A stretch of DNA of 54,761 bases from Gemmatimonadota bacterium (GTDB taxonomy: Bacteria > Gemmatimonadota > Gemmatimonadetes > Longimicrobiales > Gaopeijiaceae), in NCBI GenBank assembly GCA_028873845.1, contig JAPPNO010000026.1, positions 1-54,761 on the forward strand, given 5' to 3'. The notes under the pieces were generated by a model. The model saw only the letters and a list, made by a program, of their open reading frames with translations, did no database searches and was not told where the DNA came from. A program made the translations under genes and the position numbers. Every line of letters begins with the position of its first letter. The stretch's first letter is position 1. Below, piece by piece: positions 27,657-38,800 of the stretch.

Positions 27657-29351
27657 CTACCTATCCCGCCACGGCTTCCTCTCGAAGTAGTCCCGCGTCA
27701 TCGCCACCACCTGCGGCGCCAGGATCCCCAGCGCGATCAGGTTCGGCCAGATCACGATCGACAGGAACACGTCGCCCAGGTCCCAGATCACGCTCAGCGG
27801 CAGCACGGCCCCCACGAAGTGAAGCATCACGAAGATGATCTTGTACGGAATGACCGCCTTCGCGCCGAAGAGGTAGTTGGCGCAGCGGTCCCCGTAGTAG
27901 CTCCATGCGATCGCCGTCGAGATCGCGAATAGCAGTACCGACAGCACCACGATGTAGTGCCCCCAGTCGCCCAGCGGGGACAGACCGCGCCGGAAGGCCG
28001 CCATCGTGAGCGGCGCCCCGCTCTCGACCGCCATGCCGTGCAGCGACGAGTACGTCTGTCCGTCGTCACCCGTCGCCATCCCCGACACCGGGTCGATCGT
28101 GCCGCTGAACGGCTGCGTCTGCGCCTCGTCCACGTAGAGCATCTGCACGGGGACTTCGTGCCACGAGATCTGCGGATCGTCGGGACCGGTGTCGGCGTGT
28201 GCACCTGCGTCGATCCGGATCGGGGCGTCGGGCGACATGTCCTCGTAGCCGCCGTCCACCTGCACCGCCCGGTAGGACATGTCACCGCCGCTCAGCGTGA
28301 TCTCGGTCTCGAAGCGGTCGCTCCACACTCCGGTCATGATGATCAGCAGCCCGGTCATGGTGCAGATGATGATCGTGTCGATGAAGGGCTCGAGCAGCGC
28401 CACGACCCCCTCCGACACCGGCTCGTCGGTCTTGGCGGCGGAGTGCGCGATCGGCGCCGACCCCTGCCCCGCCTCGTTCGAGAAGAGCCCGCGCCGGACC
28501 CCCCACATCAGCGTCACCAGGAAGGCCCCCACCCCCGTCCCCGCCACCCCCGCGGTCGGGTTGAACGCTTCCCGGAAGATGAGCGCGAAGGTCGGCCCGA
28601 CGTCGCCCATGTTCATCGCTATGACGATCAGCGCCCCGAAGACGTAGACCAGCGCCATCACCGGCGCCAGCACCGAGGTCACCTTGCCGATCCGGGTGAT
28701 GCCGCCCAGGATCACCGCCGCGACCACCCCCGAAGTCACCAGCCCGCTCACCCAAGTCGGAATGCTGAACTGCGTCTCCAGGTTGTCGGCGACGGTGTTC
28801 GCCTGGATTCCGTTCCCGGTCAGGAAGGCCGTGATCCCGAGGAGGAAGGCGAAGCCCACCGCCATCCACTTCCAGTTCGGCCCCAGACCCCGCTCGATGT
28901 AGTACATGGGCCCGCCGGCTACGGTGCCGGCCCACTCGCCCTCGTCCACATGCACACGGTACTTCTGCGCCAGCGTCACCTCGGAGTACTTGGTCGCCAT
29001 CCCCACCGCCGCCGTGACCCACATCCAGAAGAGCGCGCCGGGTCCGCCCCAGTGAATCGCCAGCGCCACCCCGGCGATGTTCCCGATGCCCACCGTCGCC
29101 GAGAGCGCGGTCGTGAGCGCCTGGAAGTGGGTGACGTCCCCCTCGTCATCCGGATCGTCGTACTTGCCCGACGCGACCGCCGCCCCGTGCTTCAGCCTGG
29201 TGACCTGGATGAAGCCCAGCCGCAGCGTGAGGTACATCCCGATCCCCAAAAGGAGGATGACCATGAGCGGGATGTTCTCGCCACCGACCGGGATGCCGAT
29301 CGTGACGAGGTACCTGGTCAGGAAGTCGATGATCTGCTGGAGGAAATCCAT
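27657..29351 (-). CDS. Sodium:alanine/glycine symporter (AGCS family) with periplasmic insert
   Basis: The 564-residue inner-membrane carrier has the family segments GIGMYLTLRLGFIQV, HFQALTTALSATVGIGNIAGVALAI, WMWVTAAVGMATKYSEVTLA and WGVRRGLFSNEAGQGSAPIAHSAAKT. It probably imports a small neutral amino acid with sodium. Between two late helices (about 345-450) there is a hydrophilic, Asp-rich insert of about 100 residues not present in ordinary members; it should face the periplasm. Convergent with dinB, 33 bases apart. Substrate is not predictable. Confidence 0.9.
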   Translation of the reverse strand: MDFLQQIIDFLTRYLVTIGIPVGGENIPLMVILLLGIGMYLTLRLGFIQVTRLKHGAAVASGKYDDPDDEGDVTHFQALTTALSATVGIGNIAGVALAIHWGGPGALFWMWVTAAVGMATKYSEVTLAQKYRVHVDEGEWAGTVAGGPMYYIERGLGPNWKWMAVGFAFLLGITAFLTGNGIQANTVADNLETQFSIPTWVSGLVTSGVVAAVILGGITRIGKVTSVLAPVMALVYVFGALIVIAMNMGDVGPTFALIFREAFNPTAGVAGTGVGAFLVTLMWGVRRGLFSNEAGQGSAPIAHSAAKTDEPVSEGVVALLEPFIDTIIICTMTGLLIIMTGVWSDRFETEITLSGGDMSYRAVQVDGGYEDMSPDAPIRIDAGAHADTGPDDPQISWHEVPVQMLYVDEAQTQPFSGTIDPVSGMATGDDGQTYSSLHGMAVESGAPLTMAAFRRGLSPLGDWGHYIVVLSVLLFAISTAIAWSYYGDRCANYLFGAKAVIPYKIIFVMLHFVGAVLPLSVIWDLGDVFLSIVIWPNLIALGILAPQVVAMTRDYFERKPWRDR

Positions 29352-29497
29352 GAGGCGCGGGACTCCTTGGGGTGACTGGCGACCGGTCCCGTCCGGGACA
29401 CGGAATGGCGACCGGGGAAACTAGCGATCCACCGATGAATCCGCACGAGACCGGGCACCGATGGCGGCGACGCACCCGGGCGCTTACACGCCCGCCC

Positions 29498-30541
29498 TCA
29501 CCCCACCGCCGTGATCATCTCGAAGATCGGCAGGTACATCGCCACGATCATCCCCCCCACCACCACCCCCAGCACCACGATCATGACCGGCTCCACCATG
29601 GCGACCACGGCTTCCAGCGCGGTGTCCACCTCCTGTTCGTAGAAGTCCGCAACCCTCGCCAGCATCTCGTCAAGGGCCCCCGTCTGCTCGCCCACCTCGA
29701 CCATCCGCACGACCATCGGGGTGAAGACACCCGACTCCTCCAGCGGCCGTGCGATCGTCTCGCCCCGTTCGATCGCGGCCCGCGACCTCATCACGGCGTC
29801 GTGGATCACGCGATTTCCCGGGGTTCTCGCGGCAACCTCGAGGCCCCGCAGAATCGGCACACCCGACGCCACGAGCGTCCCCAGCGTTCGTGTGAACCGC
29901 GATACGGCCGCCTTGCGCAGAAGGCCGCCGACCAGCGGTGCGGCCAGCAGCAGCCGGTCCGCCAGGAGGCGGCCGCGGCTGGTGGCGCACGCATGCCGCA
30001 CCAGCAACGCCAGCACCGGCACGGCTCCCGCCAGCGCCCACCAGTACCGCTGGACCACGCCGGAGGCCGCGATGACCGTTCGCGTGGGCAGGGGCATGGG
30101 CACGCCCGCGGACGCGAACATGCTCTCGAAGGTGGGGATGACGAAGATCAGCAGGATCGCCACGGCAGGGACGGTGACGGCAAGGATCATGGCCGGGTAG
30201 ATCAGCGCGGCCCTCACCTTGCGACCCAGCGCACCGTGCTTCTCCAGGAAGTCGGCCAGCCGGCCCAGGATCGTATCGAGGGCGCCGGCCGCCTCGCCCG
30301 CAGCCACCAGGCTGACGGAAAGCTCGGAGAAGACCTTTCCGTGCCGCCCCATCGCCCCCGAGAGCGTATCGCCCGCCTCCACATCCCCGACCATGCGCCG
30401 AATCACCCTGCGGAAGCGTTTGTTCTCCGTCTGTCGTCCCAGAATGTTCAGGGCCTACACGAGCGGCAGTCCCGCGCCGATCATCGTCGCGAAGAGCCGG
30501 GTGAAGATCACCACGTCGCGGGCCGGGACCCGCCGCGTCAT
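29498..30541 (-). pseudogene. pilC: Type IV pilus platform protein PilC with in-frame TAG at codon 29
   Basis: PilC/GspF is the inner-membrane platform worked on by the pilus ATPases. The frame from ATG 30539-30541, which overlaps the pilT stop by 4 bp, reads MTRRVPARDVVIFTRLFATM and IGAGLPLV, then TAG at 30455-30457, then ALNILGRQTENKRFRR. Relatives have a residue such as Gln here, so CAG to TAG is the simplest change. Downstream the two GspF domains are intact to residue 347 (GEAAGALDTILGRLADFLE, ALIYPAMILAV, GEQTGALDEMLARVADFYE). The usual ~60-residue N-terminal extension is also absent. Restart at GTG 30404-30406 would lose 45 residues including the first conserved helix. Sequencing error, real mutation or readthrough are all possible. 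Confidence 0.85.
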
Positions 30542-31668
30542 CCCCACCCCTCCCCGCCCCCACCGGTGCCCTCCGGTGCCGGCTCGCCCACCGCCCGCAG
30601 AAGCTCCCGCGCGTCCGAGCTCCGCTTCAGCGCCGCCTCCAGCGTGATCTCTCCCTCCAGGTAGAGCCGTGCAAGGGCGTCGTTCAGGGTCCGCATTCCA
30701 TGCCTGCGCCCCGCCTGCATCAGCGACCCCAGCTGGTGCACCTTCTGGTCCCGGATCACCGCGCGCACGGCCGCCGTGGCAACCAGCACCTCGGCCGCCG
30801 CCACCCTTCCGCGCCCGGAGGCCCGCGGCACCAGGATCTGCGTGACCACCCCCTCGAGCACCGCCGCAAGCTGGTGGCGCGCCTGCCGCTGCCTTTCGGC
30901 CGGAAAGGCGTCGATGACGCGGTTGACCGAGTCGGCGGCCGAGTTGGTGTGGAGGGTGGACAGCACCAGGTGGCCCGTTTCGGCAATGGTGAGGGCCGAG
31001 CCGATCGTCTCCGGGTCCCGCATTTCGCCGATCAGGATGACGTCCGGGTCCTGGCGCAGCGCGTGCCCGAGGGCGGCGGCGAAGCTGCGCGTGTCGCTGC
31101 CGACCTCACGCTGGCTGACGATGCAGCGGCGGGGCCGGTGGACGAATTCGACGGGGTCTTCGACCGTGAGGATGTGGCCCCTGCGCCGCCGGTTGATGCC
31201 GTCGACCATGGACGCGAGGGTCGTGGACTTGCCCGACCCCGTCGGACCCGTCACCAGGACCAGCCCGCGCGGCCGCCGGGCGAAGTGGTTCAGGATGGAG
31301 GGCAGGCCCAGCTCCTCCAGCGGCGGCACCTCCGCGGGAACATGGCGCACCGACATGGCCAGGCAGCCGCGCTGCCGGAAGCAGTTGCCCCGGAAGCGGG
31401 CAAGCCCGGGGATCTCGAAGCCGAAGTCCAGTTCGCCGTCGTCCTCGAAGCGCCGCAACAGGGGCGCGGTCAGCAGGGACCTGGCCAGGCGCAGAGTGTC
31501 CTCGGCCTCGAGAGCATCCCGCTCGCCGGTCTCGGCCAGCGACCCGTCGATCCGCAGCCGGGGCGGCTGCCCGGCCGTCAGGTGGAGGTCGGACGCGCCG
31601 AGGCGGACCATCTCGCGCAGCAGGTGTTCCATTTCCGAGGATTCCCCGGCATGAGCTCCACCCGTCAT
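30538..31668 (-). CDS. pilT: Pilus retraction ATPase PilT
   Basis: The 376-residue hexameric ATPase powers pilus retraction. It has the N-terminal MVRLGASDLHLTAGQPPRLRIDG segment, Walker A GPTGSGKST (141-149), the Asp box ILTVEDPVEFVH, Walker B VILIGEMRD, the His box TGHLVLSTLHTN and a version of the retraction motif AIRNLIRE (AVRAVIRDQKVHQL). These place it in PilT rather than PilB. The start overlaps the comEA-like stop by 4 bp. pilB is not in the window. Confidence 0.93.
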   Translation of the reverse strand: MTGGAHAGESSEMEHLLREMVRLGASDLHLTAGQPPRLRIDGSLAETGERDALEAEDTLRLARSLLTAPLLRRFEDDGELDFGFEIPGLARFRGNCFRQRGCLAMSVRHVPAEVPPLEELGLPSILNHFARRPRGLVLVTGPTGSGKSTTLASMVDGINRRRRGHILTVEDPVEFVHRPRRCIVSQREVGSDTRSFAAALGHALRQDPDVILIGEMRDPETIGSALTIAETGHLVLSTLHTNSAADSVNRVIDAFPAERQRQARHQLAAVLEGVVTQILVPRASGRGRVAAAEVLVATAAVRAVIRDQKVHQLGSLMQAGRRHGMRTLNDALARLYLEGEITLEAALKRSSDARELLRAVGEPAPEGTGGGGEGWG

Positions 31669-32348
31669 CGGATCGTCATCAGCGGCTTGAGGCGGGCGAA
31701 TGTCCTGGCACCCACGCCCTTCACCTCCATGAGCTCCTCCAGCTTCCGGAACCGGCCCCGCTGCTGCCGGAACGCGACGATGCGCTCGGCCATGACCGGT
31801 CCGATCCCGGGCAGGGCGCGCAGCTCCTCCGCCGTGGCCCGGTTCGGATCCACAAGCGTTCCCGGAATCGCCGCGCCATCCACCTTCCCCCCCTCCCCCG
31901 CCACCGGCCCGGCTCGCGCCGCGACCGCTCTTCGCCCCCCGGCCAGGCCACCCCCCGCCACCCTCAGGTGCGGCCTCAGACGCTCCACCGACCTGGGCCC
32001 CAGCCCGCTCACCCGAGCCAGGTCCTCCACGCTGGCGTAGGGGCCGTTCTCCTCACGTTCCCGCACGATGCGCGACGCCTTGGACGCTCCCACCCCCGGG
32101 AGCCGGTCCAACTCCTCGGCGCTCGCGACATTCGGATCGACCGTCTCGCCTTCCGCCAGGGGGCGGTCCCGGCGTTCGCGTTCCTCCACCGCCGAGTCAC
32201 CCGCGGCCAGCAGACTGTCGGCGATCGACGGCCGGTCTCCCAGCACCGGCTCGGAAGGGCCCGGCGCAACCACCGCGAAACGGATCAGGGCCGCACCGCC
32301 CAGAATCAGCGCCGCGCGCAGCATGCTCTTGCGTTCACGGTCGGTCAA
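31665..32348 (-). CDS. ComEA-like DNA-binding protein with two helix-hairpin-helix modules
   Basis: The 227-residue protein has one N-terminal membrane helix (AALILGGAALIRFAVVA) and two helix-hairpin-helix units: DPNVASAEELDRLPGVGASKASRIV with VSGLGPRSVERLRPHL, and DPNRATAEELRALPGIGPVMAERIV with VKGVGARTFARLKPL. ComEA binds incoming DNA in the periplasm and ratchets it inward; family members usually have a single such module. The TTG at 32346-32348 was chosen because a GGGAGGAGGG ribosome site ends 3 bases upstream; the frame also has a TTG six codons earlier, inside which the ribosome site would be coding. It leads the comEA-pilT-pilC transcript. Confidence 0.8.
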   Translation of the reverse strand: MTDRERKSMLRAALILGGAALIRFAVVAPGPSEPVLGDRPSIADSLLAAGDSAVEERERRDRPLAEGETVDPNVASAEELDRLPGVGASKASRIVREREENGPYASVEDLARVSGLGPRSVERLRPHLRVAGGGLAGGRRAVAARAGPVAGEGGKVDGAAIPGTLVDPNRATAEELRALPGIGPVMAERIVAFRQQRGRFRKLEELMEVKGVGARTFARLKPLMTIR

Positions 32349-32682
32349 TGTCCCTCCTCCCTTCAACCGCGACCGCCCCCGGGTACACCGGACAGCGCAC
32401 CCGGGCGGTCGCCGTGCGAGAAGGAAGTATCACCCCGGTCGGCGGGCGCCTACATGACGAAATGGGACTTGTTTCAGGACGCCCCGCCGGAGCCGGCGAC
32501 GACGGTCCGGACGGCCGTGTGGGATGACCGCCATGCCCTGGGATATGAAAACGCATCCGTTGTGATACATCCGACATGCCCTGAACATGCTACCGTATCC
32601 CACCAAGCAGCCCGTGGACCAAATCCCCCCGGCATTCGACCGGCGATGCATCCGCGCTGGCCGCTTCGCTTCATCCGCTCAC

Positions 32683-32723
32683 GACGTAAAAACTGCTTTA
32701 CATTTTGTCAACCACAGTATACA
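32683..32723 (-). promoter_or_regulatory. Candidate regulated promoter, copy 1
   Basis: On the minus strand TTGACA (32706-32711) and TACGTC (32683-32688) are 17 bases apart. The spacer and -10 box contain the near-dyad ATGTAAA-N6-TTTACGT (32684-32703), and TGTATACTG (32715-32723) lies just upstream of the -35. The same arrangement occurs at 48079-48119. The nearest downstream gene is the comEA-like gene, 335 bases away. Confidence 0.45.
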
Positions 32724-32764
32724 CTCGGCGGCTCCATTGCTTCGCTCTGCGTTGCTCCTCGGGC

Positions 32765-32781
32765 GAATAGCCCTGCTATTC
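32765..32781. repeat. Perfect 7-bp hairpin
   Basis: GAATAGC, a 3-base loop CCT, then GCTATTC. It lies 58 bases beyond the sprA stop. No T-run follows on the sprA strand, so it is not a clear intrinsic terminator. Confidence 0.5.
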
Positions 32782-32838
32782 ACCTCTCGTCGCGCCTTGC
32801 CAGCCCGGCGCCTCACCGCTCTCGGTGCTCGGGCGGCT

Positions 32839-35800
32839 TTATCCGCGGACTGCCAGCAGCCCTGGAGTCAGCAGGAAACGACCGAAAATGTCCAGCTGGA
32901 AGCGGGTCAGCCCCGCGCGCCGGCCCACGAAGGACCGCCTGTCGAGGTAGCGGAGGCTGACCTCCAGCTGATAGTCGCGCAGCGTTGAATCCAGGGACAC
33001 CGACGCATCCCTCTCCAACTGGTCGATGAAGGCCACGCACGGGGTTCCCGGACGCGGTTGGCGGCACTGCACTTCGTCCGAGTAGCTCAGCCTCACCGAG
33101 AGACGCATCCGTGCACCCCGGCGCCTGAAGGCGGACAGCGGCGACCGGAGCGCCGCCTCGACGCGCAGCGCGTGGGAGTTTCTCTCGGTCCTGGTTTCGC
33201 CGGTGGGGTCGAGGCTCTCACCGCGGTCGCGCTGCCCGTCGTAGGTGACCGAGACGCCCCGGGGGAAGACCAGCGTGAGCGAGGCGGGCACCTCCTGGTC
33301 TTCGCCGAACCGGTTCTGCCTGGCGCCCGCCCCGAACTCCAGGGCGCGCTCCACGTGCCTGTACCCGGCGCTGGCCGACAGCCGCTCCAACACGGGCGCA
33401 AGGAATCCCGGAAGCGCCACGTTCGTGACCGACACGCTGACGTCCGGCCACACGGTCGACAGGTACTCGCGGTCGGAACGCGTGTCCAGCGTCTCGAACT
33501 GGTCGCGCTGGTACCCGATGTCGAGCGACCCCGAACCGAGGAACTTCAGTCCGCCACCCACCGTGAAGCGCTCCTGGTCGCCCAGCGTCGAGGCGGAATC
33601 GCGGCCGATGACGAGGAAGTCGTCCCGGCCGCCCCACCCCAGCTCGTAGATCGTTCCGGGGTTCACCGGCTCGCGGTTGAAGCGCGAGGTCAGCCGGTTG
33701 GTGTAGGAAAGGAACAGGGGGTTCAGCACGCTGGACCACCGGCGCACGAAGCTGCCCTCCGGCGCCTCCGCCGCCAGGCGGACCGGATCCAGCGACAGGG
33801 ACGCCTCCAGGTTTCTCTGCCCGTCGACGTTGCGCAGCAGCACCAGAGCCGTGTCGACCGGAGTATGGCGCGTTTCGATCAGGTCGGAATTCCGTTCGGT
33901 GAAATAGATGGTGTTCACCTGGACCCTGGTCCTCGCCCAGTCGCTGAGCCGGGGCTGGTACACCAGGCTCGTCCGCACGTGGCGGTCCACCTCCCAGCCC
34001 AGATCGACGCCTCCCAGTCGCCGCCGCTCGCCGGCCAGCAGGTCGCGGGTGCCCTGGTCGCCGGAAAGCTCCTCCACCGTCAGCAGGTCCCGGCCACTCA
34101 GGAAGTCCGCGCCGGCGGTGAGCGACGGAAAGGGACGCAGGACCACGCTCGCCGACGCCGACACCTTTCGCCGGGGAGCCTCGGTGACCTGAGCCAGGGA
34201 GTCCTCGTCGGTCTCGATGATGTGGTCGAAGCGGACCGTGCTCAGATCCCGGTCCAGCATCTCGCTCTGGAACGAGAACTCGTAGGGCGTCCACCGCAGG
34301 CGCGCCCCCGCGACGCGGTCTTCGAGGAACGAGGGGAGGAGGAGGCGCAGCGCGTCGCCGACCCAGCCCGGGAAGAGGGGAACGTCCCGGTGGGCCGGCG
34401 TGGCCAGGTACCCGACGAAGGCGTCCACTCCGTCGCTGTCGCTCTCGGTGGTGATCGTTCGCAGAGACGAGCGGACCACCCCGGCGCGCGCGTCGAAGCC
34501 GTCCAGCACGGCGTCCCAGAAGCCGCTGCCCTCCGCGGTCCTCCGCCTGAGCGACAGGTCGATCCGGGTCCGGTTGAAACCGGGCTGCCTGGCCTCCTGC
34601 AGCTGGTTGGCGCGTACGTCGCTGCGCCCCAGAAAGATGGGGGACTGGTCCTCCCGTTCGTAGGTCATGGAAAGCGGCGCTTCGATCCCCCACTCCGACG
34701 GCGTGAACCGGCCAAGCTGCAGCGTCGTCTGCAGGTCGAGGGTCCGGTCGTCGTGGTAGCTCGGGGTGGCTCGCAGCTGTCGGAAGTGGCCGCTGCGGCT
34801 CCGGAAGGAGGCCCGGGAGTGCAGAAAGTCGCCACCCCTGACTTCGGCGTCGACGGCCGACACCAGGCCTCTGTCCCGGGTCCCCCGCGAGAGCCGCAGC
34901 TCGTCCACCCACACCTCGCCCGACAGCGGCGCACCGGTCCCGTTCATCACGCCCAGGCTCATCTCGCGCACAGAGGCCAGGTTGGGGGCCCGGCCGCGGT
35001 CCTGCATCACGATGGCGTAGGTCGAGTCGGCCGACCACAGCACCAGCGGGGGGTCCCCCGGCATCCTCGGGTTCACGAAGAACTGAACCTCCGCGTTGCG
35101 CCGGAGCTGCAGCCATTCCTCGAAATCGATCACGACTTCGGGCAGCCATTCCTCCTCGCGCACCGTGCCGGGCGTGTCCACCGGGTCGAGCCGCGTGCGG
35201 AAGAGGTAGAAGTTGCGGTCGTCGGTGCCGATCTTGACGAAGAACCAGGCGGGCACCCCGGCGCCGAAATCCCCCCGGGCCGCGACGGCCCACAGCCGCG
35301 CCTCCCGGTAGGAGAGGAAGTCGCGCGGTTGCTGGGGGAACCGGTTGTAGACCTCGGCCCGGTCCCCGGGCAGGATGTTCTCGAAGGCGACCGAAAGCGA
35401 GCGCTCGTTGAACTCGATGCCCTGCCCGCCGAAGGCCGCGGTCGGGTCGTCGAGCTGCTCGATCACGCCGGGGGGCGAAGTGTAGGCGTCTCCCACGGTG
35501 ACCTTGGAGACCGGGCCCACCTCGACCCGTCCGTGGACCGAGGCGGTGTCCCCGCCCAGTCCGGAGAGCACGCCGCTCTCCGTGCGCTTGACCCACGTCG
35601 ATCCCACGATCGACATGCGGGCCAGCACGAAGGAATCGCGGCGCTTGCCCGCCACGGTGATCCGCAGATGCCGCACGGCGCGCAGCTCGGCGTCGGTGAT
35701 CGCCCCGCCGAGGTCGATTCCCGTCGGGTCGCGAATGGGAACGCGGTAGAGGCGGAACGAGGTCCCCGTCTCGTCGCGGTCGCGGACCATGAACGGCGAG

Positions 35801-38800
35801 GAGCCGTCCAGCCGCACCACGAACCGGCGATACCGTTCCAGGGTGTCGAGGTTGCCGTCCTCGTCCAGGTCCTCGGAGTTCTTGATGCCGTTGCCCCGGG
35901 TGCAGTTGGCGTTCGGATCGCCGAGCCGGTACACCCGGCCCTGCTCGGCCCTGCACCGCTCCGCCCAGACACCCCGTTCGTCCGCGACGGTCCCCCAGAT
36001 CTCGCCGCGCCGCGGATCGGCCTCCTGGTCCAGGATGTCCAGGCCCCACGGCACTCCCGTACCCGGCTTCACGCCGTTCGCACGCCCCAGGGCGTCCACG
36101 AAGAAGGCGTCCTCGCTGACGATCCCAAGATCGAGGACCAGCGTCAGGAAGTCGCCGTCGCGCACGTACAACTCGACGAAATCGCTCTTGGTCAGGTCGC
36201 GCCCGGTCCGGTTCAGCACGGTGGTGATCGACGCCCACTCGTTCGTTCCCTCCACGTCGCCGCCGGCGTGTTCGAAGCGCCCGAGGAGTCCCCACTCGCG
36301 CACGGCGCCGCCCGTGACCCGGATCTGCTGGTCGATGTCGACGGCGGGATTGAAGCCCGGGAAGACCCCCAGGCTGTCTCCGCCCACATCCTCTTCGATC
36401 CAGGTGTGCTGCCACGTCATCGCGGCCCTGTTGTCGACCGACATCTCCGGCGGCAACACCTCCTCCGCACCGTCGGTGAACGCGGGACGGCTCCCCAGGT
36501 GCCACTCGTGGCTCTCCACCAGCAGCGGCAGCGCGTTGACCCCGTCGTAGTCGTCCAGGTACACGGCACCCTGCGTATTGGGGTTCGGCAGGGACACCGC
36601 CGCTTCGCCCGAGAGGTGCACCGACGAGCGCTCTCCGGCCCGCAGGCCGGGAATCGCGTTGAGCGCGCGGGTCAGCAGGTGGGCGTCCAGGTTGAGGTTG
36701 CCGCTGAACCCGCCGAGCCCCACCGCGCTCGACTCCAGACCCAGCCGCGGCCTGCGCACCTGCTGGTCCTCGGTCTGGTACAGGCCGATAAGGTTCAGCT
36801 CGCCGTAGTCCCCCAGGTCGTAGCGGGCGTTCATTCCGAAGACCGACGACGGCACCACCCGAAAGGAGCTCCGCTGTTCCCACGTCACCTCGAGGTTGCG
36901 CCCGGGAGTGGTGGCCAGCAGTCCCTCGAGGTCCCGGAGCCTCAGCTGTCCCACCTCGTAGACGATCGTGTAGTCCACGCCCCGGACCAGGAGCCGGTCG
37001 TCCAGCGTCACCCGTTCGGACCCTTCGCGGATGCCCGCCGCCCCCAGCGAGAAGGACGAGGCCGTACTGTCCCCGGTCACCTCGTACGCCAGGTTCAGAC
37101 GGAAGACACCACCGTATTCCCTCTCGAACGGGTCCGCGGCGCGGTAGATGCGCTCGTTGCGGTTCTCGCCCAGCAACCTCCTCACTTCGGTCGAATCGAT
37201 GTCCACGCTGCGAAGCGGCGGCGGACTCGCAAAGGGCTCGAGCGTCGGGAACACGATGAAGGTCCCGGACACCGGCGGCTGGTCCTCGAAGGAGTCGAGC
37301 GCGGGACGGTAGATGTGCGACTCGTCCAGCCGGTCCCTGGGGGACTCCTCGTCCAGTCCGAAGAGTCGCAGGTAGGTCACGTCGTCGCCGTTGTCGCGGC
37401 GGGCGAAGGTGCGTCCCAGGCTCTCCTCGCCGAGCGACACGGTGAGCTCCACCGAAGCCGGGTCCACGTCGCCGAACAGGGAAACGCGGTAGACCTGGTG
37501 CATCTCCGTCGCCCATGTCGGGCGGCCGGGCCGGTGCTGGGCCGCCGAGGCCCTCAGCAGCTTGAGCCTGGGCCTGCCCCCGCTCCGGTAGATCCGCTCC
37601 GGATTGTAGGTGCCGACGGTGTCTCCCGCCTCGGTCACATAGGTGACGGCAAGCATCGCGTCGGGTTCCAGGGGCGCCTGGAGCGCCACCCAGAGTCCGC
37701 TGGGATGCACCATGTAGTCGCGCCCCGGCCGCAGGTACTGGAACCACGCCGACTCGGCGACGGTGTCCGCGCCCTCCCCCGCGACGGCGTCGGCCTGGAT
37801 CTGCCCCTCCACCTGCTGGAGCGAGACCGAACCGGTCGTGCTGCGGTAGAGCTGGATCGGCTCGGCCCCGGGCGCCAGCGAGGACGGCGCCGCGTTGGGG
37901 GTGAGCGCCAGCGCGTCGATGTGCGGGTAGTCGAAGAAGCCTTCGGGATCGAACAGGAAGAAGAACTGCCCCTCGATGTAGTCGGCGTCGTCGAGGACCA
38001 GCGTGTCCGACCGCGAGAAGGTCCTGCCCGAACCCTCCAGGCGGAAGGTTCGCGAGGTCACCTCGCCGGCCTCCTGGGCCCACACCGACCGCACCTCCAC
38101 CGGACCCGCCTCGAGCGCGGCCTGGAAGCCGAAGCTGCCCTGGGGGACTCCGCCGAGCAGGTAGCGGGAGGGGGGCAGGTCGAAGCGCACGTCGCCGATT
38201 TCAAGTCGCTGGAAGACCTCGCCGGGGCTCCCCTGGTAGCGGATGTTGATCCGGTTGGCGGCCGCGTTTTCGCGAGCCTGGTCGTAGTCGACATCCACGA
38301 CGATGCGGTCCGTAATGGTGCCGTCGGCCCTGGCGCCGAACTGGATGTCGGGCGTGAGCCGCGGAATGCGCGGGATCGCGCAGGTCAGCTGCACCGCGTC
38401 GTCGCAGGGCCTGTATTGCGTCCAGTCCGCGCCGAAGTCGCCGGATCCGGTCACGGCGAAGCCCAGGTCGGCGAATTCGTTGCGGAACCTGACGGGCGTG
38501 TCGGCGAGGCGGCCCGACGGACCCCGTCCCGCCGGCGCCGGGATCCGGCCGTACCCGATGGTGCGCCCGAGCGTTCCCAGACGGAAGAGCGGATCCCGGG
38601 ACCAGTCGCGCGGAGTGGGCGCGATGACGGGATCGGCGTCCGGGCCGATGTCCCCGATGCGGAGCCGCGGTCCGTAGCGGGTGACGGGAATGAGGGCCAG
38701 CCCCAGCCGCACGACGGGGACGGGGGGTGGTGGCGGGGACAGCAACGATCGTCCCGGTTCACGGAGTTGCGGGATGATCCAGAGGACGGTATCGGGCCGG

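Larger units (their letters stand above)
32349..32838. other. Gene-free stretch with promoter motif and hairpin
   Basis: These 490 bases between the comEA-like start and the sprA stop are locally AT-richer than the rest of the window. They hold a promoter/operator-like motif (32683-32723) that recurs at 48079-48119, and a perfect 7-bp hairpin (32765-32781). A plus-strand frame from ATG 32454 reads MTKWDLFQDAP and stays open to 32960, running antisense into sprA, but later residues look like noise. No convincing gene, tRNA or structured RNA was recognised. It could be a long leader of comEA-pilT-pilC or the remains of an insertion. Confidence 0.5.

Noticed and set aside
30455-30457. TAG in pilC as a pyrrolysine or other recoded codon.
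   Set aside because: PilC has no reason to carry such a residue, and hslV, sodA, the second PIN gene and the Phd gene all end in TAG.
32454-32960. Small plus-strand gene starting MTKWDLFQDAP.
   Set aside because: The first residues look protein-like, but it has no clear ribosome site, turns into noise after about 60 codons and ends antisense inside sprA.
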